A stretch of 64,000 nucleotides of DNA from contig NZ_JADBEJ010000005.1 of assembly GCF_014873915.1 (NCBI RefSeq), forward strand, positions 1,426,001 to 1,490,000, in the 5' to 3' direction. A program made the position numbers and the translations under genes. This DNA comes from Amycolatopsis roodepoortensis. GTDB lineage: Bacteria; Actinomycetota; Actinomycetes; Mycobacteriales; Pseudonocardiaceae. This document shows positions 1 through 8,900 of the stretch, in pieces (position 1 is the first letter of the stretch; every line of letters begins with the position of its first letter). The notes below the pieces were generated by a model, which saw nothing but the letters and a program-made list of their open reading frames with translations, searched no databases and had not been told where the DNA came from.

Positions 1-950
1 CTCTCCAGCGGCGGCCGCTGGGTGAGCGCCACGTCGGTGAGCACGAGTTCCCGCTCGACGGCTTCCCCCGCGCCACGCCGGAATTGGGCGAGCGACGTCG
101 ACGGGGGCGCCGCGGAGATCACCCGGCCACCGCGTTCCAGCCGGTCCATCAGGCTCAGCATGATCTGGGCGGACATCCGGCCGAGTGCCTGCGTGCTCTG
201 GTGGCGGTGCGTCCGGTGGCCGAGGTCGACCTGCGCGAGCGCGTCGAGCCCGTGCAGTTCGAGCAGGTCGATCAGATGGCCGACCTCGACGCCGTAATGC
301 GTGACGAACGGGATGCCTTCGAGCACTTCGCGCCGTCCCGCGTACTCGCCGGCGAGCGGCTGGACGAAACCGGCCAGCTCCGGCCAGTACATGTTGAGCA
401 GCGGCCGGGCGACGAGTTCGGTGACGCGGCCGCCGCCGTCGGGTTCGACGCCCGCCGTCCCGGCGAGCGGACGGTGGTAGAAGCCTTTGACGTAGGCGAT
501 CCCCGGGTCGGTCAGCAGCGGTCCGAGCAGTCCGGTCACGTAGTCCGCGGTGAAGTCGCGGAGATCGCCGTCGACGAAGACTACGAGGTCGCCGGTGGTC
601 TCGGCGACACCCTTCCAGAGCGCTTCTCCCTTGCCCGCCAGGCTTTCCAGTTCCGGGAACACCGCGTCCTGCGCGACGACGTCCGCTCCGGCCGCCCTGG
701 CGACCACGGCTGTCGCGTCCGTGGAATGGCTGTCCACCACCAGGATCTCGTCCACCAGGGGGAACCGTTCGACGAGCTCGCGCCGGATGGTGCCGACGAT
801 CGCGCCCACCGTCTCCTCTTCGTCGCGGGCCGGGATCACCACCGAAACCCGGGTCCCGCGTTTGGCGGCGACCAGCTCCGCCGCCCACCAGTCACCCGCC
901 CGGCTGCTGCGCCGCGCGAGCCATGTGCCGACCTCCGCCGATACCCGCAT
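1..950 (-). CDS. gpgS: Glucosyl-3-phosphoglycerate synthase, 3' end cut by the window edge
   Basis: GT-A fold glycosyltransferase that transfers glucose from a nucleotide sugar to 3-phosphoglycerate, the first step toward glucosylglycerate and, in mycobacteria, methylglucose lipopolysaccharide. About 316 codons are visible; the family is about 320-330 residues, so only a few C-terminal residues are missing. Visible motifs: VVIPARDEEETVG (37-49) for nucleotide binding, a DxD-type metal motif VDGDL (126-130), the GKGEALWKG loop (107-115), and the HRTHRHQ acceptor-site segment (245-251). Start ATG at 950 directly precedes the conserved N-terminal region. It lies 86 bases after the hydrolase gene on the same strand. 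The identification rests on motifs and length and is strong; the exact nucleotide donor is not determined here. Confidence 0.88.
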   Translation of the reverse strand, partial: MRVSAEVGTWLARRSSRAGDWWAAELVAAKRGTRVSVVIPARDEEETVGAIVGTIRRELVERFPLVDEILVVDSHSTDATAVVARAAGADVVAQDAVFPELESLAGKGEALWKGVAETTGDLVVFVDGDLRDFTADYVTGLLGPLLTDPGIAYVKGFYHRPLAGTAGVEPDGGGRVTELVARPLLNMYWPELAGFVQPLAGEYAGRREVLEGIPFVTHYGVEVGHLIDLLELHGLDALAQVDLGHRTHRHQSTQALGRMSAQIMLSLMDRLERGGRVISAAPPSTSLAQFRRGAGEAVERELVLTDVALTQRPPLE

Positions 951-1036
951 GGCTCCACCCTTCCGTCGAAGATCACCTCTCCGGCGATCTTCGAGTGCGG
1001 CTGTTTCCATCGGTCGTCACCGCGGAAACCGCCGCG

Positions 1037-1960
1037 TTACGCCTGCCCGCCGCGGGTTAACGCCTGAGAGAGGACCTCGCCGGTGCGACGCTTCGCGAGG
1101 TAGAACGCCGCCTCGTGCGGTTTCGCCCCGTTGTCGACCGTGTAACCGCTGTCCAGGACACCGTCGGCGCCGGGGAACAGCCCGCTGAGATCCGGCCGCG
1201 CGGCGACGAGATCGTCACGGTCGGCCAGGTTCACCCAGCGCGCGACGCCGGGCGGGACGGACGGCGGCTGCGGACGGGTCCGTTCGTAGACCACGGTGCG
1301 CAGGCCCAGCGGCGAGCCGAGGGTGAGCAGCAGCGGCAGCGGACGGCCGTGCCGATGGGCGGCCTCGTAGGCGACGACCGAACCGAGCGAATGCCCGACG
1401 ATCACCTCGGTCTCCGGTCCGATGTGCTCGGCGACGCGCTCCTGCACGCGTTCCCGGATCGTGTCATCGGTGAGGTACAGCGTCACCTGTTTGAGCGCCT
1501 TGACCATCACGCGTTCGGCGAACGCGACTCCGAGCCTCGCGAACGGCTTCAACCGCACCAGCGCGTTCAGCACCGGACGGGCCGCCGCGCGCACGCCTTG
1601 CGTCTCCCCCACCGGACCGCCGAGCAGGTCCAGTTCGGCCTTCGCCCGGTTCCGGTCCGACTCGCGGGACGCCGACGAAGCCGCGTTCCGGAGCCATTCC
1701 GCCGCCAGGGTCTCGGCGAGCGCCCACTCGTCCGCGGTGAGTTCGTCCGCGCCGCCCTGCTGGCCGTCCTTGCGGAACAGGTCACCGTAGAAGGCCATCC
1801 GCGCGTCACCGGGCCGGGCGTCGCGCCACACGGCGTCGGCCAGCGCGGAGTCACCGGCGAGGCGGACACCGCCCGCCAGGCTGGGCAGCCATTCGGCCTC
1901 GAGGGTGTCCGCGGACTTCTGTTCCTGGGCGATGCCGTGCACCAGAACGATCCGAGCCAT
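1037..1960 (-). CDS. Alpha/beta hydrolase with GHSLGS nucleophile elbow
   Basis: A 307-residue cytoplasmic alpha/beta hydrolase. It opens with MARIVLVHGIAQ (oxyanion region HGI), and the nucleophile elbow VIVGHSLGS places the serine at 191; an acidic residue in NLADRDD (near 249) and the histidine in KPHEAAFY (near 283) could complete the triad. No signal peptide or membrane segment. The reading frame extends far upstream, but the conserved strand-beta start fixes ATG at 1960, which leaves 51 bases to the divergent caspase-like gene. Substrate unknown. The divergent pairing with a caspase-ATPase gene suggests, but does not prove, shared function. Confidence 0.8.
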   Translation of the reverse strand: MARIVLVHGIAQEQKSADTLEAEWLPSLAGGVRLAGDSALADAVWRDARPGDARMAFYGDLFRKDGQQGGADELTADEWALAETLAAEWLRNAASSASRESDRNRAKAELDLLGGPVGETQGVRAAARPVLNALVRLKPFARLGVAFAERVMVKALKQVTLYLTDDTIRERVQERVAEHIGPETEVIVGHSLGSVVAYEAAHRHGRPLPLLLTLGSPLGLRTVVYERTRPQPPSVPPGVARWVNLADRDDLVAARPDLSGLFPGADGVLDSGYTVDNGAKPHEAAFYLAKRRTGEVLSQALTRGGQA

Positions 1961-2011
1961 GGCGCACAGTATCGCGGGCCGCCCTTGCCGGTGACCGTCC
2001 GATGAGACAAA

Positions 2012-4977
2012 GTGATCTCCGTGGGAGAGCGGAGGTCGTTGGTGGTCGCGTCGCAATGCGACTCGCTGAACCTTCTCTCGTTCCTCCCCGACGCGGGGCA
2101 TCAGGTGTCGACGGCCCTGCTCGACCCCGCGATCGGCGGCTGCGTGCCCGCGCTCGGAGACGGCCGCGGCCTGCTCGTCGACCCGACCATGGTCGAGCTG
2201 GACGACGCGCTCGTGGAGGCCTTCGAGCGCGCGTCGGACGACGAGGCGACGCTCTTCCTCTCGCTCGTCGGCCACGGCGAATACGCCGACGACGACTTCT
2301 ACTTCCTCACCAAGGACACCGGCCTCCCGGTGGACAGCCGCCGGTCGTTCCTGTTCGCCCAGCGCATCAAGGAGCTGCTCGGCCGGTACTCGATGCTCGA
2401 CGGGCTGGTGATCCTGCTCGACACCTGTCACGCCGGCATCGGCGCGAGGCAGGCGGGCCAACGCTGGCTGAGGATCGTCGGCGAAGCGGGTAAACGCTTC
2501 GACCTGCTCACCGCCTCGGACGACCGCGTCGCGGCCAACGGGTGTTTCAGCCGGTCGCTGGTCTCGGTGCTGCGGTCGGGGCACACGGAGTTCGGCGAAC
2601 GCGTCCGGTGCGCGGATCTCAAACGGGTGATCACCGGCCTGTGCCCGATGCAGACCGCCATCCACCTCGGTTTCGACGGCACCCGCGAGGTGGCCGAGGC
2701 CGATCAAGGGCTGTGGCTCGCGCTGAACTCCTCCCCCGCTTGGCGGCGTTCGCCGCTGGCGGGTAACCCCGCCGCGCCCACGATCGAACGGCTGACCGCG
2801 AACTATCAGCCGGATCCGAAACTCGGCGAGACCGTCGGGCGTCTGCTCACCGGCGCCCGGCTGGTCGCGATCACGGGTGAAGCCGGCGCGGGGAAGTCGA
2901 CCATGCTGGCCGCGCTCGCCCGGCCGTCGGTGGCGGGATCCTATGTGCCGCCCGACTTCCTGCACGGCGTCCTCTTCGCGAACCGCGGTGACACGGCGGA
3001 GCGGCTCGCGCGGGAACTGGCCCGCCAGCTGCGGCGCACCGTGCCCGGTTTCGCCGAAGCCGAGCAGGCGCACGGGGCCGGGCTCGACGACGCCGCCCGC
3101 AGCGGGGCGAGCGTCTTCGACCTGGCGCTGCTCGGTCCGCTTCGGACGCTCGCTCCACAGTGGACCGGAGCACCGGTGCGGATCGCGATCGACGGGCTCG
3201 ACGACCTCGACCCGGACGTCGGGGAACGGGTGTGCGGGCTGATCCGGAGCCTGTCGACGGAAGCGGGCTTGGAACCGGTGACGACGGTCGTGGCGACGCG
3301 GAATCCGGCGCGCCTTCCGGCCGCGGCCGAAGTTCGCCTGGAGATGGCCGGCGGCTTCGAGCCGCCCGGCGGCTGGGGGCAGCCGTCCGTCGACCCGGTT
3401 CCCGTGGCGCGGGAACCGGCGGACAGCGGCGGTTGGGGCGGCTACGACACCGGCTCGCCCACTTCACCGAGGATCACCCCGGCCACGCTGATCATCGACG
3501 TCCCCGGTCAGGCGCCCGCGCACCACGACCTGTCCTTCGGGCTCACGACACTCGGCCGCAGCAGGAACGCCGCGATCCGGCTCGGGGACTCGCGGGTGTC
3601 CCGGCTGCACTGCAAGATCCGCTGGGACGGCACGAACGCGTGGCTGACCGACCTGGATTCCGCCAACGGCACCTTCGTCAACGGACAGCGGATGCCGGCC
3701 GCCACGCTGGCGCATGGTGACGTGCTCCGGCTCGGCGATTCGACGGTCACCTTCATCAGCGTCGCGCGGGCGGACGAGGAGGCCGACGTCGAGCAGGGCA
3801 CCGGTGCGGTGGCCTCGCCGCGGCCGGGGCAAGCCGTCCTGCTGCAGCTGCTGGGTCTCGCCGCGACCCGCGGGCCCATCCCGATCTCGATCCTCACCGC
3901 GGCGAGCGCGGCGGCGGGTGGCCCGGATCGGCGGGTCCACGTCCGCGACTTCCTGGCCGGGCTCGGTGACTCGGTCAGCCGGACGCGAGCGGGCTTGGCC
4001 GACGAAACCGTCCTGTGGACCGGAGAGGCACCTGTTCTCTTCCCCGACGCGGCGACCCGGCTGCACGCCCGGCTGGCGGCGGCGACCTCGGAGGTGGCAC
4101 TCGTGATCGGAGACGACGAGCCGACGCTGGAACAGGCCTACGCGGCGGCCAACGAGGCCGAGCATTTCTGGCTCGCAGGACTCCATGAAGACGCTCTCGC
4201 CGCACTTGAGCGCAGGACGTCGCACATTCCCGTCGAGAACCGGGAACGCTGGGCGGCCTGGGCGCGCCGCGCGGAACGGGAACTCGGCGGGACCGACCGG
4301 ATCACGCTGCGCTGCAAGGCACGGCACGCGACGTGGACCGGCAAGGCCGGCGACGCGGCCGCGGCACTCGCCCGGTTCGAGGAACTGCTGCCGATCGCCA
4401 CGGCCACCCTGTCGAGTGGCGACGAAGAGGTCTTGAGCATTCGCCACAACATCGGATACCTCCTTATGGAACTCGGCCGCTTCGAAGAGTCCCGGTCGGC
4501 GTTCGAAGCCCTTGTCGGGGACGCAACGCACGCTCTCGGAGCCGATCATCGCGAGACGCTGCACGCCCGGCACCTACTCGCGGTGGCGACAGGCAAGACC
4601 GGGAACGGGGCGGAGTCCCTCCGCCTCTCCCGGGAGCTGCTGCCGCGGGCGAAACAGGCGCTGGGCGACGGCGAGATCGTCGGCCACGTGCGGCACAACA
4701 TCGCGTTCTGGAGCGCCGAAATCGAGCACCCCCCCCCGTCGTTTCGGAGTATCGACAGCTCCTCGGCGAAGCGACGGGACGGCTGAATGAGCGGCATCCC
4801 GACGTCCTCGACCTCCGGTTCGGGCTCGCGCTCGCCCTGGCCAAGGCCGGCCAGATCACCGAGGCGCTCTCGACCTGGGACAAGCTACTCAGCCACTCCG
4901 TCGAGGTCCGCGGCGAACGGCACGACGAAACCCGGAAGATCCGCGAGCAGCTCGAGTACTGGGGTACGCGGGAGTGA
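2012..4977 (+). CDS. Caspase-like / NACHT-type ATPase / FHA / TPR multidomain protein, with a -1 frame change at a C9 tract
   Basis: Modular protein. Residues 1-240 form a C14 caspase-like domain with catalytic dyad His88 (SLVGHGEY) and Cys139 (LLDTCHAG). Residues 270-445 form a P-loop ATPase (Walker A GEAGAGKST 289-297; Walker B IAIDGLDDLD 391-400). Residues 490-585 form an FHA domain (GRS at 515-517, SRLH 530-533, NGTFVNG 552-558). The rest is helical TPR-like. In the starting frame the protein stops at 4786 after 924 residues, but TPR-like coding continues in the -1 frame (SEYRQLLGEATGRL onward) to a stop at 4975-4977, giving about 988 residues if joined at the run of nine C at 4729-4737. 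The frame is therefore either broken by a homopolymer miscall or joined by slippage. GTG start at 2012 (alternative 2021). Domain makeup matches predicted actinobacterial conflict or programmed-death NTPases; the effector role is inferred. Confidence 0.8.
4729..4737 (+). other. Nine-cytosine slippery tract inside the caspase-TPR gene
   Basis: Codons CAC CCC CCC CCG end in a run of nine C. The heptamer C CCC CCC (4729-4735) has the X XXY YYZ layout used for -1 ribosomal slippage. A step back of one base enters the frame that encodes the missing C-terminal TPR residues. One extra C in the true genome sequence would have the same effect. Confidence 0.7.
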
Positions 4978-4980
4978 GCG

Positions 4981-6195
4981 GTGAGCGCACTGCGGATCGC
5001 GCTCCTGACCTACCGCGGGAACCCGCGCAGCGGCGGGCAGGGCGTGTACGTCCGGCATCTGAGCCGCGAACTCGCCGCGCTGGGGCATCGCGTCGAGGTG
5101 CTGTCCGGGCCGCCCTATCCGGAGGTGGATGAGGGCGTGCGGCTGACGAAGATCCCCGGGCTCGACCTGTTCGCGGAGCCGAATCCCTTCCGGACACCAC
5201 GGCCGAAGGAGCTACGTGATCTGCCGTCGTGGGTGGAATTCCTCGGCATGCGGCGCGGCGGCTTCCCCGAACCGCTCGCGTTCTCCCTGCGTGCCGTGCG
5301 GCATCTCGCGAAGCGCCGAGGCGAATTCGACCTCGTCCACGACAACCAGGGGCTCGGCTACGGCATGCTCCACTGTGGACTGCCGACGATCGCCACCGTC
5401 CACCATCCGATCGCCGTGGACCGGACGTTGAAGCTCGCCACCGTCACCGGACGGGAGGCGGCACGGGTCGCGCGGTGGTACGGGTTCGTGGGAATGCAGC
5501 ACCGCGTCGCGCGGCGGTTGCCGACGCTGACGGTGTCCCAGGCGTCCCGCGCGGCCATCGGCCGGGAGATGGGCGTTCCGGACGACCGGATCCACGTCGT
5601 TCCGCTCGCGGCCGACATCAGGGTTTTCCGGCCGCGACCGGAGATCCCGAGGGTCCCGGGCCGTGTCGTGGCCACCGCCAGCGCCGACGAACCGTTGAAG
5701 GGGCTCGAACACCTCCTGTCGGCGTGGGAACGGATCGAGGGCGAACTGGTGATCGTCGGCAAACCGAAACCGGATGGCCCGGCGGCGCGGGCACTCGCCC
5801 GGCTCGGTCCCGGCGCCGGCGTCCGGTTCGTCAGCGGGCTGACCGACGACGAACTCGCACGGTTGCTGTGTTCGGCCGAAATCGCTTGTATCCCTTCGCT
5901 GTTCGAGGGGTTCTCGCTGCCGGCCGCCGAGGCGATGGCCTGCGGGACGCCGGTCGTCGCGACGACGGGCGGGGCGCTTCCCGAGGTCGTCGGCGACGCG
6001 GGGATCCTGGTGCCGCCGGGCGATGTCCCGGCGCTCGCGGAAGCGCTCACCAAGGTCCTCGGTGACGAACACCTGCGCGCCGACCTCGCGGCCCGGGGCC
6101 TGGAGACGGCCGGGGCGCTGAGCTGGCAGCGCACCGCCGAGGAGACCGCGGCGTACTACCGGAGGGTCCTCGGCCGGGAGCGTGCCGGATGCTGA
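4981..6195 (+). CDS. GT4-family glycosyltransferase
   Basis: A 404-residue GT-B fold retaining glycosyltransferase. The N-terminal Rossmann domain carries the acceptor-side glycine loop SGGQGVYVRHL (17-27); the C-terminal donor domain has the EX7E signature, Glu309 and Glu317 in FEGFSLPAAE, followed by CGTPVVATTGG. No signal peptide or membrane span, so it acts in the cytosol on an intracellular acceptor. GTG start lies 3 bases after the preceding stop, and its end overlaps the methyltransferase by 7 bases, indicating one transcript. With gpgS nearby, a role in an intracellular oligosaccharide or envelope glycan is plausible; the sugar and acceptor are unknown. Confidence 0.87.
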   Translation: MSALRIALLTYRGNPRSGGQGVYVRHLSRELAALGHRVEVLSGPPYPEVDEGVRLTKIPGLDLFAEPNPFRTPRPKELRDLPSWVEFLGMRRGGFPEPLAFSLRAVRHLAKRRGEFDLVHDNQGLGYGMLHCGLPTIATVHHPIAVDRTLKLATVTGREAARVARWYGFVGMQHRVARRLPTLTVSQASRAAIGREMGVPDDRIHVVPLAADIRVFRPRPEIPRVPGRVVATASADEPLKGLEHLLSAWERIEGELVIVGKPKPDGPAARALARLGPGAGVRFVSGLTDDELARLLCSAEIACIPSLFEGFSLPAAEAMACGTPVVATTGGALPEVVGDAGILVPPGDVPALAEALTKVLGDEHLRADLAARGLETAGALSWQRTAEETAAYYRRVLGRERAGC

Positions 6196-6896
6196 CCGTC
6201 GACTTCGACCGGTTCCCCGTCGGCCCCGGCGACCGCGTGCTCGATCTCGGCTGCGGCGACGGCCGCCACGCCTACGAGGCGTACAAACGTGGCGCGGACG
6301 TGGTCGCCGCCGATCTCGACGACATCGCGCTCAAACACGTGCGGGACATGTTCGCCAACCTGGCGGAGGCGGGCGAGGCCCCCACCACCGCTTCGGCGCT
6401 GGCCGTCCGCGCGGACGCCCTCCGGCTTCCGTTCCCGAGCGGTTCGTTCACCCGGGTGATCGTGGCCGAGACGCTGGAGCACATCCACGCCGATCGGACG
6501 GTGCTCGCGGAGGCGAGCCGCGTCCTGGCGCCCGGCGGCAGGCTCGTGGCGACCGTGCCGCGCTGGTGGCCGGAGCGGATCTGCTGGCTGCTCTCGGACG
6601 CGTATCACGAGGTCGAAGGCGGGCACATCCGGATCTACCGCCGCCGCGAACTGCTCGGCAAGCTCAGGGAAGCCGGGCTGTCGACGACCGGCGGCCATCA
6701 CGCGCACGCCCTGCACTCGCCGTACTGGTGGCTCAAATGCGCCGTCGGTCCCGACGAAGAGCATCGGCTCTGCGCGCTGTACCACCGGTTCCTGGTCTGG
6801 GACATCATGCGGAGCCCCCGGCCGGTGCGGTTCGCCGAGTGGGCGCTGAACCCCGTGCTCGGCAAGAGCCTCGTCGTCTACGCGCGCAAACCGTGA
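6189..6896 (+). CDS. Class I SAM-dependent methyltransferase
   Basis: A 235-residue Rossmann-type methyltransferase. Motif I VLDLGCGDG (about 18-26) binds SAM, the acidic residue ending strand 2 is in VVAADLDD, and the post-motif segment RVIVAETLEHI fits the Methyltransf_11 group. ATG at 6189 sits inside the end of the GT4 gene, and the GTGA junction at 6893-6896 couples it to the next gene. The pairing of a GT4 enzyme with a small-molecule methyltransferase resembles mycobacterial polymethylated polysaccharide genes (Rv3032/Rv3030), so sugar O-methylation is a reasonable hypothesis. The substrate is not shown by sequence. Confidence 0.85.
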   Translation: MLTVDFDRFPVGPGDRVLDLGCGDGRHAYEAYKRGADVVAADLDDIALKHVRDMFANLAEAGEAPTTASALAVRADALRLPFPSGSFTRVIVAETLEHIHADRTVLAEASRVLAPGGRLVATVPRWWPERICWLLSDAYHEVEGGHIRIYRRRELLGKLREAGLSTTGGHHAHALHSPYWWLKCAVGPDEEHRLCALYHRFLVWDIMRSPRPVRFAEWALNPVLGKSLVVYARKP

Positions 6897-7852
6897 AGGC
6901 CACCGCCGCCGGCATCGCGGCCGTGCAGCGGCCCGACGGCGGGATCCCCTGGGAGACCGGCGGGCACCTCGATCCCTGGAACCATCTCGAAGCCGCCATG
7001 GGGCTGGACGTCGCCGAGTTCGGGGCAGAGGCCGAAGCAGCGTACGACTGGCTCGCCCGGAGCCAGCGTCCCGACGGATCTTGGGCGGCTCGGTACCGCG
7101 ACGGTGGAATCGACTTGTCCACTATGGACACGAACTTCACCGCCTACGTCGCGGTCGGGACCCGGCACCATTTCCTGCTGACCGGGGATCGCGCCTGGCT
7201 GGACCGGATGTGGCCCGTCGTGGACAGGGCCGTCGACGCCGTCCTTCGGCGGCAGCAGCCGTCGGGCGCCATCCCCTGGCGCGACGACCCCGGAATCCGG
7301 CTGGTCACGGGATGCAGCAGCATCCACCACGCGCTGACGCAGGCACTGGCGCTCGCGTCCACGATGGGGCTCGACCGTCCACATTGGCTGGACGCGGCGC
7401 ACCGGCTGCGGGCGGCCCTGGTCGGCCAGCCGCGGCTGTTCGCGGCGAAACCACACGCGATGGACTGGTACTACCCGGTTCTGGGCTCCGTGGTGACCGG
7501 CGCCGAAGCCTCGGCGCGGCTGGCGGCGGGCTGGGACCGGTTCGTCGTGCCCGGGCTGGGGGTGCGCTGCGTACACCACGAACCGTGGGTCACCGGCGGG
7601 GAGACCGCCGAACTGGCGCTGACCCTCGCCGCCCGCGGCGACCGGGCCCGCGCGGCCGAACTCCTCGCGTGCCTCACCCGGCTCCGGCTCGACGACGGCT
7701 CGTACTGGACCGGCTATCAGTTCGTGGACGAGGAATTCTGGCCGGACGAGCGCACCACGTGGACCTCGGGCGCCGTGCTCCTGGCGACCGCCGCCCTCGA
7801 TGGCGACCCGGCGACGTGCGAGGTCTTTGGCGAGCAACCTCGTGAGTGGTAA
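6893..7852 (+). CDS. Alpha/alpha-toroid (prenyltransferase/squalene-cyclase-repeat) protein
   Basis: A 319-residue all-helical protein with recurrent turn motifs of the terpenoid cyclase/protein prenyltransferase superfamily: VQRPDGGIPW, SQRPDGSWAAR, QQPSGAIPWRDD and LDDGSYWTGY. Aromatic and acidic residues line the predicted barrel (HLDPWNHLEAA, TMDTNFTAY, WYYPVLGS). No DxDD or DDxxD prenyl motif is evident, so a six-hairpin glycosidase-like or carbohydrate-binding role is as likely as terpenoid chemistry. GTG start at 6893 overlaps the methyltransferase stop. The stop codon lies inside the left arm of the downstream palindrome at 7841-7882. Confidence 0.72.
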   Translation: MKATAAGIAAVQRPDGGIPWETGGHLDPWNHLEAAMGLDVAEFGAEAEAAYDWLARSQRPDGSWAARYRDGGIDLSTMDTNFTAYVAVGTRHHFLLTGDRAWLDRMWPVVDRAVDAVLRRQQPSGAIPWRDDPGIRLVTGCSSIHHALTQALALASTMGLDRPHWLDAAHRLRAALVGQPRLFAAKPHAMDWYYPVLGSVVTGAEASARLAAGWDRFVVPGLGVRCVHHEPWVTGGETAELALTLAARGDRARAAELLACLTRLRLDDGSYWTGYQFVDEEFWPDERTTWTSGAVLLATAALDGDPATCEVFGEQPREW

Positions 7853-7882
7853 GGACGGTTAGAACCGTCCTTACCACTCACG
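7841..7882. terminator. Perfect 20-bp palindrome between convergent genes
   Basis: The arm CGTGAGTGGTAAGGACGGTT (7841-7860) is exactly repeated in inverse at 7863-7882 with a two-base loop. It overlaps the last codons of the toroid gene and lies 10 bases from the whiA stop, so it could terminate both transcripts. There is no U tract. Confidence 0.8.
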
Positions 7883-7892
7883 AGAGGTGACG

Positions 7893-8882
7893 TCAGGCCT
7901 CGTCTTCCTCCAGCATGTCCGGGGTGACCGCGGATTCGGTGTCCGGAATGCCCTGTTCCTTCGCCTTCTTGTCGGCCATCGCCAGCAGGCGGCGGATCCG
8001 GCCGGCGACGGCGTCCTTCGTCATCTGCGGATCGGAAAGCTGGCCCAGCTCTTCGAGCGAGGCCTGCCGGTTCGACAGGCGCAGCTTGCCCGCGGCGAGC
8101 AGGTGCTCCGGCGCGGATTCGCCGAGAATGTCCAGCGCGCGCTCCACCCTGGCCGCCGCCGCGACGGCCGCGCGGGCCGAACGCCGCAGGTTCGCGTCGT
8201 CGAAGTTCGCCAGCCGGTTCGCTGTGGCGCGCACCTCGCGGCGCATCCGCCGCTCTTCCCAGGCGAGCACGCTCGTGTGCGCGCCGAGCCGGGTGAGCAG
8301 CGCGCCGATGGCGTCACCGTCACGCACGACGACCCGGTCCGCGCCGCGGACCTCGCGCGACTTGGCCTGGATGCCCATCCGCCGGGCGGCGCCGACGAGC
8401 GCCAGCGCGGCTTCGGGGCCGGGGCAGGTGACTTCGAGCGACGACGACCGCCCGGGTTCGGTGAGCGACCCGTGCGCCAGGAACGCGCCGCGCCAGGCGG
8501 CTTCCGCGTCGGCGACACCGCCGGACACGACGGCGGCGGGCAGCCCGCGCACCGGACGGCCGCGCTGATCGATCAGACCGGTCTGCCGGGCGAGCCCCTC
8601 GCCGTCCTTGACCACCCGGACGACGTACCGCGTGCCCTTGCGCAATCCGCTGGAGGAGATGACGTGGACGTCGGACTGGTGCCCGTACAGTTCGTGGATC
8701 TCCTTGCGCAGCCGCCTCGCCACCGAACCGGTGTCGAGTTCGGCCTCCACCACGACGCGGCCGGCCACGATGTGCAGCCCGCCCGCGAATCGCAGCATCG
8801 ACGCGACCTCCGCGCGGCGCGGGCCGATCTTGGTGATCTCCAGCCGGCTCAGCTCGTCCTTCACGGCGGCGGTCATCGCCAT
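7893..8882 (-). CDS. whiA: Sporulation transcription regulator WhiA
   Basis: A 329-residue DNA-binding protein of the WhiA family, which controls the switch from aerial growth to sporulation septation together with WhiB in streptomycetes. The N-terminal part (about 1-220) is the degenerate LAGLIDADG homing-endonuclease-like fold, starting TAAVKDELSRLEITKIGPRR; the C-terminal helix-turn-helix is in LRLSNRQASLEELGQLSDP (about 268-286). ATG at 8882 has a GGAGGGG ribosome site five bases upstream. It closes the yvcK-rapZ-uvrC series, the same order as Rv1420-Rv1423. Short acidic tail EEDEA. Confidence 0.97.
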   Translation of the reverse strand: MAMTAAVKDELSRLEITKIGPRRAEVASMLRFAGGLHIVAGRVVVEAELDTGSVARRLRKEIHELYGHQSDVHVISSSGLRKGTRYVVRVVKDGEGLARQTGLIDQRGRPVRGLPAAVVSGGVADAEAAWRGAFLAHGSLTEPGRSSSLEVTCPGPEAALALVGAARRMGIQAKSREVRGADRVVVRDGDAIGALLTRLGAHTSVLAWEERRMRREVRATANRLANFDDANLRRSARAAVAAAARVERALDILGESAPEHLLAAGKLRLSNRQASLEELGQLSDPQMTKDAVAGRIRRLLAMADKKAKEQGIPDTESAVTPDMLEEDEA

Positions 8883-8900
8883 CGCTGCCCCTCCATACCT

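Noticed and set aside
1961..3073. In-frame minus-strand extension of the alpha/beta hydrolase across the caspase gene
   Set aside because: The hydrolase fold begins at ATG 1960; the extension is low-complexity Arg/Gly/Ala sequence antisense to a clear coding region.
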